In this document: positions 36,961-46,251 of the stretch, piece by piece
How positions within the stretch are numbered: position 1 is the first letter of the stretch
Layout of the letters: every line of letters starts with the position of its first letter
NCBI GenBank assembly: GCA_002403335.1
Contig: DHHO01000007.1
Location: forward strand, 25,986 to 89,985
Source of the DNA: Caldiserica bacterium UBA4770
GTDB taxonomy: Bacteria > Caldisericota > Caldisericia > Caldisericales > Caldisericaceae
Direction: 5' to 3'
DNA length: 64,000 bases
Program-made: the position numbers and the translations under genes
The notes under the pieces: generated by a model
Told to the model about the DNA's origin: nothing
What the model saw: the letters and a program-made list of their open reading frames with translations, nothing else
Databases searched by the model: none

Positions 36961-37944
36961 ATGAATAAGGTTGGTATTCTACTTCCACCGCCAATAGATC
37001 TTAGTGTGGCATTTGAAAGTGCAAAAAAGGCAGAGGGATTTAACGACGAAATCGTATTTCGAATTCCAAGGAACGATTCCGAAAGAGTAGAAGTTCTTGG
37101 GGAGTCTCTTGTTCTTATAACAGGGGATATCACGAAAAATGAACTTGATGTATGTCGTCATCTTGAGTTTATTCAAGTCCCCTTTGCTGGTGTTGATAAT
37201 TTTGATATTAAGGAACTTCTGAGTAGAAAGATTATGCTTGCAAATGTACATGCAAATGCAACTGCAGTTGCAGAATATTCAATGGGACTTCTCCTGGTGC
37301 TTGCAAAAGGTTTTGTACAGAGCGACAGGGACCTCAGGAAAGGGTACTGGCATGGGTGGATGGGAAAGGAATTCAACATAGAAATTCAGGGTAAGACCCT
37401 GTGCATTATAGGAGTAGGTAATATTGGGAAGAAACTTGCTTACTTTGCAAAGGCTTTTGGAATGCATGTTATTGGAGTAAAGAGAGCGCCTGAAGTTGTT
37501 GAAAATGTTGACGAAGTATATGAGACAAAAGACCTTCTTAAAGCAGTTTCGAGGGCTGATTTTGTTGTATCTATCCTTCCTCTAACTGATGAGACAAAGG
37601 GCCTTATTAATAGAGATGTATTTAATGCAATGAAGGATAAGTATTTTATAAATGTTGGAAGAGGACCTGTTGTATCCGAAGAGGATCTTTTTGTTGCATT
37701 GAAGAATCGTGTGATCAGGGGTGCAGCAATTGACACGTGGTGGAATTACCCCGAGAAGCCCATGCAATTTGCATATCCTTCAAAGTATCCATTCCATGCT
37801 CTTGATAATATTGTTATGGTTGCTCATGCAGCGGGCTTTTCAGCTGATTCAGTAAGAAGAAATTGGGAGGATTCTGTAAGAAATGTTGTGAGATTCTTTC
37901 AAGGCAAGGAGCTTGAAAACGTTGTTACTGAAAAAGGGTATTAA
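36961..37944 (+). CDS. D-isomer-specific 2-hydroxyacid dehydrogenase
   Basis: An NAD(P)-dependent oxidoreductase interconverting a 2-oxoacid and a D-2-hydroxyacid. The 327-aa protein has an N-terminal catalytic half (QVPFAGVDNFD), the Rossmann motif GVGNIGKKLA near 142 and the catalytic arginine in INVGRGPVV. A glutamate follows in the IDTWWNYPE region, and a histidine in VMVAHAAGFS replaces the usual TPHIAG context. Coenzyme preference is not clear. AAGGAGG lies before ATG. The gene ends 32 bases before the first carbamoyltransferase, so it may belong to that operon. A TATAAT at 37953-37958 could give the carbamoyltransferase its own promoter. Confidence 0.9.
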   Translation: MNKVGILLPPPIDLSVAFESAKKAEGFNDEIVFRIPRNDSERVEVLGESLVLITGDITKNELDVCRHLEFIQVPFAGVDNFDIKELLSRKIMLANVHANATAVAEYSMGLLLVLAKGFVQSDRDLRKGYWHGWMGKEFNIEIQGKTLCIIGVGNIGKKLAYFAKAFGMHVIGVKRAPEVVENVDEVYETKDLLKAVSRADFVVSILPLTDETKGLINRDVFNAMKDKYFINVGRGPVVSEEDLFVALKNRVIRGAAIDTWWNYPEKPMQFAYPSKYPFHALDNIVMVAHAAGFSADSVRRNWEDSVRNVVRFFQGKELENVVTEKGY

Positions 37945-37976
37945 TTTAAAATTATAATAAAAATCGGGAGGAAAAA

Positions 37977-39023
37977 ATGAAGACAGAAACATTTAGAGGA
38001 AGGGATTGGATCACTGACCTTGATTATACAAAGGAAGAGCTTGAGACAATACTCGACCTTGCTATGGACCTTAAGAGGAAAAGAGCAACAGGCGAGCCAC
38101 ACCGGTTACTTGAAGGGAAGACACTTTTTATGATCTTTTACAACCAATCTCTGAGGACAAGAAATTCTTTTGAGGCAGGGATATTTCAGTTAGGGGGGCA
38201 TGCACATGACCTTAATCCAAAGCAGATATATACCCCTGCACTTCCAGGAAGAGAAATTGCCTATTCAACAGAGAGGGTATCCGATGTTGCCAGGGTGCTC
38301 TCCAGGATGGGGGAGGCAATTGCAATTCGTTGCTATGGAGAACCTGTCGACTGGATTTATGGGGAGGCTGATAGGATGATCAGAGAGTTTGCCAGATGGG
38401 CCGATATCCCTGTCATTAATATGGAGGATGATGTTTACCATCCATGTCAGGGGATGGCAGATATTATGACTATGATTGAGAAGAAAGGGCCGGACCTCAG
38501 GGGTAAGAAATTTGTTATGAGCTGGGCTTATTCACCATCCGTTGAAAAGCCATTGGCAGTTCCTCAAAGTGCAATCTCTGTTGCCTCAAAATTTGGTTTG
38601 AACATTACACTTGCCCATCCAGAAGGGCTTGAACTAGACTCACAACTGCTCGACGCAGTCAGAGAAAATGTAAGAAAGTATGGAGGAAGTTTTGAAATTT
38701 TAAATGATATGAAAGAAGCGTTCAAAGATGCTGATATTGTCTATCCCAAGGCATGGACAAGCAAACACAATATTCCTCCAGAGGTAGAAAAGCCATTGCT
38801 TGAAGAGACCCAGAAACTTTTCGATAGCCATAAAGACTGGATTTGTGATAAAGAGAAGATGTCCTATGCAAAACCAGATGCTATCTATATGCATTGTCTA
38901 CCAGCGGACAGAGGATTTGAGGTCACGGACGAGGTCATAGATGGGCCACAATCCGTTGTATTCGATGAGGCAGAGAACAGACTTCACGCGCAGAAGGCAA
39001 TCATGGCGCTTCTTATGAGGTGA
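37977..39023 (+). CDS. Carbamoyltransferase, N-acetylornithine transcarbamylase/YgeW-like (first of two)
   Basis: A 348-aa member of the aspartate/ornithine carbamoyltransferase superfamily. The carbamoyl-phosphate site is QSLRTRNSFE near 56. The next landmarks are GGHAHDLNP, YHPCQGMAD near 155 and SWAYSPSVEKPLAVPQSA. VYPKAWTS stands where ornithine transcarbamylases carry SMG. MHCLPADRG lies near 305, and the C-terminus is DEAENRLHAQKAIMA. From memory these features are closest to N-acetylornithine or succinylornithine transcarbamylases and the knotted YgeW group, not classical ArcB/ArgF. It is followed after 3 bases by carbamate kinase and then a second, different carbamoyltransferase. That suggests degradation of a carbamoylated (ureido) compound with ATP gain, but the substrate is unknown. 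GGGAGG lies before ATG. Confidence 0.9.
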   Translation: MKTETFRGRDWITDLDYTKEELETILDLAMDLKRKRATGEPHRLLEGKTLFMIFYNQSLRTRNSFEAGIFQLGGHAHDLNPKQIYTPALPGREIAYSTERVSDVARVLSRMGEAIAIRCYGEPVDWIYGEADRMIREFARWADIPVINMEDDVYHPCQGMADIMTMIEKKGPDLRGKKFVMSWAYSPSVEKPLAVPQSAISVASKFGLNITLAHPEGLELDSQLLDAVRENVRKYGGSFEILNDMKEAFKDADIVYPKAWTSKHNIPPEVEKPLLEETQKLFDSHKDWICDKEKMSYAKPDAIYMHCLPADRGFEVTDEVIDGPQSVVFDEAENRLHAQKAIMALLMR

Positions 39024-39026
39024 TTT

Positions 39027-40112
39027 ATGCCAAATAAGAACATAAGAATCTTTGCATTCGGTGGTAATGAAGTTTCTCCAGTTGGACTTACAGATGAGAA
39101 GGGAAAGCCAATTATTCCCGATATTGCAATGCAATGGGTGAGAACAGACGAAACCTGTAAAAATATTACGGAGGTTGTAAAGTCCTTTCCCAGGGATAGT
39201 TATGTCATAACTCATGGAAATGGACCCCAGGTAGGCAATGTCTTTCTTAGATCTGAATACTCAAGAACGCTGCTGCCACCAATTCCCCTTGATGTATGTG
39301 GTTCAGATACTCAAGGTTCGATGGGTTATATGATTGCTCAGATACTCGGGAATCGGCTTAAGGTTAATGATATTGAAAGGGAAATTGCTGCTATAGTAAC
39401 TCAGGTTGTTGTTGATAAAAATGACCCTGGTTTTCAGAACCCAACAAAGTATATAGGTCCTTCTTATACAAAGGAAGAGGCAATGGAGCGTGCAGAAAAA
39501 GATGGCTGGAGTGTGAAACTTTATAAGAAGGATGACAGGGGAAATGAAATCTGGAGAAAGGTCGTTCCTTCCCCTGAGCCTCTTGATATTGTTGAGATTG
39601 GCCTTGTTGAAGCAGCACTTGAAAGGGAAATGATCCCTATAACAGTGGGTGGTGGGGGTATTCCTGTGGTTATTGAGGAAGCAGATACTCAGGGTGTCTA
39701 TAAAGCTAATTATGGGATTACATTTACAGATGGAAGGGGGCTAAAAATATACAGGGGAGTAGAGGCTGTTATTGATAAGGACCTTGCATCAGCACTTCTT
39801 GGGACGATGCTTATAAGAAGGGCAAAGGAAAGAGGAGAAGACGTTGATGTTACACTTACAATCTTCACAGGAGAGGACGGCGCAAAACTCAACTATCAGA
39901 AGCCAGATCAAGTTGATCTGAGGCACCTTACCCTTGAAGAAGCAAAAAAATATTATGCCGAGGGACAGTTCCCTCCGGGGAGCATGGGGCCAAAGATTCT
40001 TGCAATTATAAAATTCCTCGAGGGTGGGGGAAAGAAAGCTTATATCTCCCTTACTTCGAAGTATATCGAGACCCTTGAGGGTAGGGCAGGAACAACAGTT
40101 ATAAAAGAATAG
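39027..40112 (+). CDS. arcC: Carbamate kinase
   Basis: Transfers phosphate from carbamoyl phosphate to ADP, releasing carbamate that decays to ammonia and CO2. The 361-aa protein has FAFGGNEVSP at the N-terminus, ITHGNGPQVGN, VVVDKNDPGFQNPTKYIGP, VVPSPEPLDIVEIG, ITVGGGGIPVV, GVEAVIDKDLASALL and FPPGSMGPKI. It is about 50 residues longer than the usual 310. Most of the excess is an insert of about 20 residues between the GGGGIPVV and GVEAVIDKD motifs plus short extensions. The kinase motif normally reading LTDV is IFTGED here. Its position between two carbamoyltransferases points to carbamoyl-phosphate catabolism. Confidence 0.95.
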   Translation: MPNKNIRIFAFGGNEVSPVGLTDEKGKPIIPDIAMQWVRTDETCKNITEVVKSFPRDSYVITHGNGPQVGNVFLRSEYSRTLLPPIPLDVCGSDTQGSMGYMIAQILGNRLKVNDIEREIAAIVTQVVVDKNDPGFQNPTKYIGPSYTKEEAMERAEKDGWSVKLYKKDDRGNEIWRKVVPSPEPLDIVEIGLVEAALEREMIPITVGGGGIPVVIEEADTQGVYKANYGITFTDGRGLKIYRGVEAVIDKDLASALLGTMLIRRAKERGEDVDVTLTIFTGEDGAKLNYQKPDQVDLRHLTLEEAKKYYAEGQFPPGSMGPKILAIIKFLEGGGKKAYISLTSKYIETLEGRAGTTVIKE

Positions 40113-40121
40113 GAGGTATTG

Positions 40122-41126
40122 GTGGAGCTTTTTGGAAGGGACCTTATAACAACAGAAGAATGGGAAAAAGAATCCCTCGATAAAGTACTTTCAGTTGCCT
40201 TTGAGATGAAGAAACATAGATTTGAAAAACCATTTACGGAAATTCTGAAGGATAGAACATTTTTTATGTTTTTTTATAACCCTTCTGTGAGGACACGGCA
40301 GTCATTTGAGGCTGCAGCAACCGAGCTTGGTGGTCATGCACAATTTCTTGAGCCAAAAAGTATGAGGCTTAAGTCGAAGGAAAAAGCAGGGGAAACAGTC
40401 GAAGATGCAGCCAAAGTCATGGAAAGATATGGGGTGGGTATTGGCATAAGGATTCTTGAAGACTCCATTGAAGAGTATGGGGAAGGAGATGCCTTACTGA
40501 GAGAATACGCAAAATATGCTTCTATTCCAGTTATTTCGATGGCCCATGATAAGTATCATCCCTGTCAGGGACTTGCAGATCTTATGAGTCTTCAGGAACA
40601 TATGGGAGAGGTTAAGGGAGCGAAAATCACGATGATGTGGGGATATTCATCAATGGTACGTTCATGGAGCTCCGTTCAGGAGGATATCCTGCTTTTACCA
40701 AGGTATGGGATGAACTTTACACTTGTTTTTCCTGAGGGATTTGGCCTTGATCCTGAGATTATAAACCAGGCAAAAAGTAATGCTGAATCTGCCGGAGCGA
40801 AATTTGAAATTACCCACGATCGCTTCGAAGCAATGAGAGGTGCAGATGTTGTGTATTCAAGACAATGGATGAGCCCGAAGAGATACATTATAGGAAAAGA
40901 AGAAGATCAGAAGCTTGCCCTTCAGTTTAAAGACTGGAGATTAACCCCCGATCTTTACAGGCTTACAAATAATGCATACTTTATTCACCCTATGCCAATT
41001 GATAGAGGGAATGAGGTTGATGATGCTATAGCAAGTGGGCCTCGCTCCATTATCTACGACATTGCGGAAAACAGACTTCATGTCCAGAAAGCAATTATGG
41101 CACTTACAATGGCAAAAGGGTTGTAA
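40122..41126 (+). CDS. Carbamoyltransferase, N-acylornithine type (second, divergent paralogue)
   Basis: A 334-aa paralogue of the carbamoyltransferase at 37977-39023. It keeps the carbamoyl-phosphate motif NPSVRTRQSFE, GGHAQFLEP, YHPCQGLADLM and the C-terminal AENRLHVQKAIMA. The HCLP motif is replaced by HPMPIDRG, losing the cysteine, and the second-substrate loop reads YSRQWMSP. This suggests a different amine substrate from its neighbour or a partner role in a mixed oligomer. GTG 40122 is preferred, 5 bases after AGGAGG; TTG 40119 is too close. It lies 9 bases after carbamate kinase. Confidence 0.88.
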   Translation: MELFGRDLITTEEWEKESLDKVLSVAFEMKKHRFEKPFTEILKDRTFFMFFYNPSVRTRQSFEAAATELGGHAQFLEPKSMRLKSKEKAGETVEDAAKVMERYGVGIGIRILEDSIEEYGEGDALLREYAKYASIPVISMAHDKYHPCQGLADLMSLQEHMGEVKGAKITMMWGYSSMVRSWSSVQEDILLLPRYGMNFTLVFPEGFGLDPEIINQAKSNAESAGAKFEITHDRFEAMRGADVVYSRQWMSPKRYIIGKEEDQKLALQFKDWRLTPDLYRLTNNAYFIHPMPIDRGNEVDDAIASGPRSIIYDIAENRLHVQKAIMALTMAKGL

Positions 41127-41135
41127 TATTAAGAT

Positions 41136-41678
41136 ATGTATATGAAGAAAATTACCATCTTTCTTTTAGTAGTTGTTTTTGTTGTCATATCAATTCCTGT
41201 AGTAAAATCCTCCGAGAGAAATATTGTGGTTGATAAATCCTTGCACGTGTTATTCGTAAAAAATGGGCAGAGCATTGAAGAGGTGATACCTGTATCTATT
41301 GGTTCAGGGGGTGAGAACGAAACACCAACTGGCGTATTTCATCTTGTGAATAAGGTTCCCGACCCAAAATGGTATTTTGGAGGGAAGGTATATCAACCCT
41401 TCAGAGAAGACAAGGAAAATGGCCTTGGGGTTTTCTGGTTACCCATTAATCTGCCCTCATATGGTCTTCATGGGACAAATGAGCCGTTTTCTCCTGGCTT
41501 TAATAAATCACATGGATGTGTCCGGATGCAAAATGGAGATGTTTTAAAACTTGCTGCAATCTCCTATGTGGGAGAAGTAGTTGAGTTAAGAGAGGGAGAA
41601 AATACTTCTATGGGAGAGCACCTGAAGGGGATTATAACCCTTTATAATATAAATTATGTTTTAAGCAAGGACAATTAA
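41136..41678 (+). CDS. L,D-transpeptidase (YkuD domain), membrane-anchored
   Basis: A peptidoglycan cross-linking enzyme acting outside the membrane. The 180-aa protein has an N-terminal signal peptide or anchor (KKITIFLLVVVFVVISIPVV), then the YkuD domain from about residue 28. The catalytic motif YGLHGTNEPF...SHGCVRMQNGD carries the active cysteine near 132. The start may be ATG 41136 or ATG 41142. There is no clear ribosome-binding site, but TAATAT lies 6 bases before ATG 41136, so it may be coupled to the upstream gene or have a leaderless start. A link to the carbamoyltransferase cluster is not obvious. Confidence 0.92.
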   Translation: MYMKKITIFLLVVVFVVISIPVVKSSERNIVVDKSLHVLFVKNGQSIEEVIPVSIGSGGENETPTGVFHLVNKVPDPKWYFGGKVYQPFREDKENGLGVFWLPINLPSYGLHGTNEPFSPGFNKSHGCVRMQNGDVLKLAAISYVGEVVELREGENTSMGEHLKGIITLYNINYVLSKDN

Positions 41679-41693
41679 ATAAGGAGGGAGGAA

Positions 41694-42218
41694 ATGGTCA
41701 TCACTTTCAATGGAAAAACGCCAAAAATTTCTGAGAATGCCTTTGTAGCAGATAATGCGGTAATTATTGGTGATGTAACAATAGAAGATGATGCAAGTAT
41801 CTGGTTTGGGGTTGTTATAAGAGGAGATATTGCGCCTGTTTATATAGGGAAGGGAACAAATATTCAGGATAACACTGTTGTCCATGTGGATAGCAATATT
41901 CCCTGTATTATAAGGGAATATGTGACGGTGGGACATGCGGCTATTATTCACTCTGCGACAGTCGAGGAGCATTGCCTTATAGGTATGGGAGCAGTGATTC
42001 TGACAGGAGCGGTCGTAAGGAAGGGTTCCATTGTTGGAGCTAAAGCGCTTATACTTGAACATGCACTTATTGAGGAAAATTCTCTCACAGTCGGAATGCC
42101 AGCAAGGACAATAAGAAGAGTTACTGAAGATGAGAAAAAAGGTGTTTTCGATAATACCAGCCACTATATCGAGCTTTCAAAAGAATATATAAAAATATCC
42201 AGAAACATAGAGAAGTAA
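41694..42218 (+). CDS. Gamma-class carbonic anhydrase family protein
   Basis: A left-handed beta-helix protein of 174 aa with hexapeptide repeats (AFVADNAVIIGDVTIEDDA onward). The three zinc-ligand histidines are in place: VVHVD, VGHAA and IIHSATVE. Proteins of this family range from active carbonic anhydrases to YrdA/PaaY-like proteins of uncertain activity. The neighbouring carbamate kinase releases carbamate, which decays to CO2 and ammonia, so CO2 hydration would be a sensible partner activity; this is inference. AAGGAGGGAGG precedes ATG. Confidence 0.9.
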   Translation: MVITFNGKTPKISENAFVADNAVIIGDVTIEDDASIWFGVVIRGDIAPVYIGKGTNIQDNTVVHVDSNIPCIIREYVTVGHAAIIHSATVEEHCLIGMGAVILTGAVVRKGSIVGAKALILEHALIEENSLTVGMPARTIRRVTEDEKKGVFDNTSHYIELSKEYIKISRNIEK

Positions 42219-42500
42219 AGATAAAAAGCTGTCTCTAAGGCCTATTTTGTCAGCACTAACTCTCTGGAAGGTGTGTTAAATTTTGCTTTTTTAAGAAGAT
42301 AGAGTGGCTGGTAATTTCGTTTAGGAGAAGAAATGCACTCCTTAAATTTCTTTTCAAAAACAGAGACAGAGTAAATCTCTAAGAGAAAGAGAGGATTTTT
42401 TGTGTTACTTCTTCTCATATGTCCCTAAGTATAAGAGGAGTAATGTTTTATATTTCGTATATTCCAGGACGCATGCTAAAATAAAAGAAGGAGATGAAGA
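42219..42500. other. Intergenic region, no gene recognised
   Basis: About 280 bases between the carbonic anhydrase and a small membrane-protein gene. I see no open frame with coding character, no terminator and no known RNA motif. GAAGGAGATGAAG at the end is the ribosome-binding site of the next gene, and TAAAAT just before it is a possible -10 box. Confidence 0.5.
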
Positions 42501-42770
42501 ATGAATTCTAAAATCATTTTTATCCTTGTGATAGTAGTATTATTGTTATTAGCATGGGCTCCCTGGATGGACCCTCAGGCTATCCATGATAGAGTATTTC
42601 AGGAAAGAGCGCACATAGATGGAACGATGAGCTGGGTAATATACCCGGACGGGACAAGAGAATACACATTAATTTGTGATTATAAGGTGACGTGGTTTCC
42701 TTTTGGAAGGATAGTTGGAAATTGCGAGGCAAAATATTATGTCACATTCTGGGGGCAAATCGTCGGGTAG
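42501..42770 (+). CDS. Small secreted or membrane-anchored protein, novel
   Basis: An 89-aa protein with an N-terminal hydrophobic helix (KIIFILVIVVLLLLAWAPW) and a strand-rich, tryptophan- and tyrosine-rich remainder. The remainder contains two cysteines (LICDYK, GNCEAK) that could form a disulfide outside the cell. I do not recognise a family. The evidence that it is real is a GAAGGAG ribosome-binding site, a coherent signal-anchor plus ectodomain pattern, and isolation from other genes in any frame. The lone position in a non-coding region suggests a lineage-specific gene. Confidence 0.6.
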   Translation: MNSKIIFILVIVVLLLLAWAPWMDPQAIHDRVFQERAHIDGTMSWVIYPDGTREYTLICDYKVTWFPFGRIVGNCEAKYYVTFWGQIVG

Positions 42771-43401
42771 ATTTATATCACATAGCTTAAAAGAGTTTTA
42801 AATGTGCTTGTGAATCTGTATTTATCATGTTTCTTATAGTGGGAGCTTTTTAAAATCGTGGAAGGGGTAAAAATCGGGAGAATATCATTAATATTACGAG
42901 AGATTTAATATGGAAATAGCTATTGGAACATTCTCTCTTTTCATTGAATACTACAGCACATCCAGCAGATATTTAGGATCTCCTTGAATTAAGAAAGAAA
43001 CACATGGTGAAATATGTGTGAAGTATGAACACTACAAATTGGTTAAACATTTAATGGTTTCTCTTTAGAAATAATAATTACAGGAGTTGAATAGTAACTT
43101 TGTCCCAGGATGATGATTGCTAAAGTTGGGTTTTATCGTTAGTAGAAAGACGTGATCTTATATTGTACAAAAATACAGAGGGAATAGATAGGAGTAAAAC
43201 TTATTTTTACTGTTATCCAGGGCTATTTTAACACGGGGAAGAAGATGAAACAAATTTCTAACATCACCCTGTATGCATTTATTAATAAACCTGTATTTAA
43301 TCTACCAAATTTTATATAGAGTTATTATATTTAAAAACCTTGATTCTTTGTATAGAAAAAGATCCTTTCATATAGTAGCAGAATGGAACCTTGTAAACCA
43401 C
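42771..43401. other. Long non-coding stretch upstream of groES
   Basis: About 630 bases, unusually long for this compact chromosome. Short frames occur, for example a 25-codon one from 42910, but none has a ribosome-binding site or coding character. I see no tmRNA, RNase P, SRP or 6S landmarks and no inverted repeats of an insertion sequence. It may be a decayed gene or an unrecognised RNA. Confidence 0.5.
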
Positions 43402-43429
43402 TTGACTTGAGATCGAACTTGTATATAAT
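43402..43429 (+). promoter_or_regulatory. groESL promoter
   Basis: TTGACT (43402-43407), 16-base spacer, TATAAT (43424-43429). The expected transcription start falls inside the CIRCE repeat that follows, so bound HrcA would block initiation. Confidence 0.85.
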
Positions 43430-43432
43430 ATT

Positions 43433-43459
43433 TTAGCACTCGGAGTCTTTGAGTGCTAA
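43433..43459 (+). promoter_or_regulatory. CIRCE operator (HrcA-binding site)
   Basis: A perfect match to the CIRCE consensus: TTAGCACTC, nine bases, GAGTGCTAA. It lies 3 bases after the groES -10 box. Its repressor HrcA is encoded at 12207-13235. It is the only CIRCE seen in the window. Confidence 0.97.
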
Positions 43460-43492
43460 AAATCTTTAAAAAACATTGTAAGGAGGTTAGTT

Positions 43493-43783
43493 ATGGCAGA
43501 AATTGTACCAATTAGTGATCATCTTGTTGTTAAGATGGAAGAGGAAGAAGAAAAAACGAAGACAGGAATTGTCCTTCCTGACACTGCAAAGGAGAAGCCG
43601 CAGCAGGGAAAGGTGGTTGCTGTTGGCCCAGGAAAGATTCTTGACAGTGGAAAGAGGATCCCCCTCGAGGTTCAGGCAGGGGATACAGTTATTTTTTCCA
43701 AGTATGCAGGTACGGAGATCAAGCTTAATGATGAGAAGTACCTGATTTTATCAGAGAATGATGTACTGGCAATTTTAAAGTAG
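43493..43783 (+). CDS. groES: Co-chaperonin GroES
   Basis: The 10-kDa lid of the GroEL chamber, 96 aa. It shows the family pattern: [23 protein letters not shown] with the mobile loop ([10 protein letters not shown]), [24 protein letters not shown] and [18 protein letters not shown] lies before ATG. The gene is under CIRCE/HrcA control and is followed by groEL after 10 bases. Confidence 0.98.
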   Translation: MAEIVPISDHLVVKMEEEEEKTKTGIVLPDTAKEKPQQGKVVAVGPGKILDSGKRIPLEVQAGDTVIFSKYAGTEIKLNDEKYLILSENDVLAILK

Positions 43784-43790
43784 GAGGTGA

Positions 43791-45410
<1,620 letters not shown>

Positions 45411-45424
45411 TTAGATTAGTAAAA

Positions 45425-45447
45425 GGCCCCTCCTGAGTTGAGGGGCC
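45425..45447 (+). terminator. Hairpin after groEL, probable terminator
   Basis: An 8-bp GC-rich stem (GGCCCCTC/GAGGGGCC) with a 7-base loop lies 14 bases after the groEL stop. The T-rich sequence begins only about 7 bases after the stem, so termination may be partial and let the metallo-hydrolase gene be read through. Confidence 0.6.
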
Positions 45448-45492
45448 ACTGCAATTTTAACTTTCATTTTTATCTGATTAAGGAGAATCATT

Positions 45493-46251
45493 GTGCCCTA
45501 CGTAAAGTTTCTTGGGACAGGGGGAGCACGGTTTGTTGTTGCTAAACAATTAAGGTCTTCAGCGGGAGTCCTTGTAGAGTCGAATGAAAGAAAACTTTTA
45601 ATTGACCCCGGTCCCGGGACACTTGCGAGGCTTGCAAATTCAAGACCTAAAGTAAATTTAGATACAGTCAGTGGTATTATTTTAACCCATATCCATCTTG
45701 ACCATTCTACGGATGCTAATGTTATTATTGATTCTATTGCTGAAGGAGGTTTTAAGAGAAAAGGCGTTCTTTTTACGACTCATGAGGCAGTTGAGGGTGA
45801 GAACAGGGTGATTCTTCCATATTTGCTTCCCTTTCTTGAGAGATATGATTTTCTTGAACATAAAAAAACGTTCGAGGAAGGTGATATTTGTTTCACAACC
45901 TACAGGCATCTGCACTCTGTTGAAACATATGGCATTAAGATGGACCTTTCTGGTAAAATGGTTTCATTTTTAGTGGATACACAATATTTCGATTCACTTC
46001 TTGAATATTACAAAGGGAGCGATATTCTTATATTGAATGTTGTGCTTCTTGAGTCAAGACAAAATATCATGCATTTATCTGTTGATGACGCAAAGAGACT
46101 CATTAATGGCATAAAACCTGGTAAGGCAATCCTAACCCATTTTGGAATGGGGATATTAAAGGCTAATCCTTTGCTTGTTTCTCAAAAACTTTCTCAGGAA
46201 ACAGGGGTTGAGGTTGTTGCTGCTTATGATGGGATGAAGGTAGAAATCTAA
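45493..46251 (+). CDS. MBL-fold metallo-hydrolase
   Basis: A metallo-beta-lactamase-fold hydrolase of 252 aa. The dinuclear metal motif is THIHLDHSTDAN near 68-78, the N-terminal strand is VKFLGTGGARFV, and later histidines occur in RHLHSVETYGIK and ILTHFG. The aspartate ligand is in LVDTQYFDS. It resembles the RNase Z/PhnP-like branch, but lacks enough features for a specific call. GTG start with AAGGAG at good spacing. It converges on murI with a 4-base overlap. Confidence 0.85.
   Translation: MPYVKFLGTGGARFVVAKQLRSSAGVLVESNERKLLIDPGPGTLARLANSRPKVNLDTVSGIILTHIHLDHSTDANVIIDSIAEGGFKRKGVLFTTHEAVEGENRVILPYLLPFLERYDFLEHKKTFEEGDICFTTYRHLHSVETYGIKMDLSGKMVSFLVDTQYFDSLLEYYKGSDILILNVVLLESRQNIMHLSVDDAKRLINGIKPGKAILTHFGMGILKANPLLVSQKLSQETGVEVVAAYDGMKVEI

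Noticed and set aside
37977..41126. Arginine deiminase (arcABC) operon
   Set aside because: There is no arginine deiminase gene, and both transferases lack the ornithine-binding SMG motif, so a standard ADI pathway is not supported.
41661..42164. 167-codon open frame antisense to the gamma-carbonic anhydrase gene
   Set aside because: It mirrors a well-supported gene, its translation has low-complexity Cys/Tyr/Asn composition, and it has no ribosome-binding site.
42771..43401. tmRNA, RNase P RNA, 6S RNA or SRP RNA in the long spacer before groES
   Set aside because: I looked for their conserved landmarks and did not see them; smpB is in the window but tmRNA is not.
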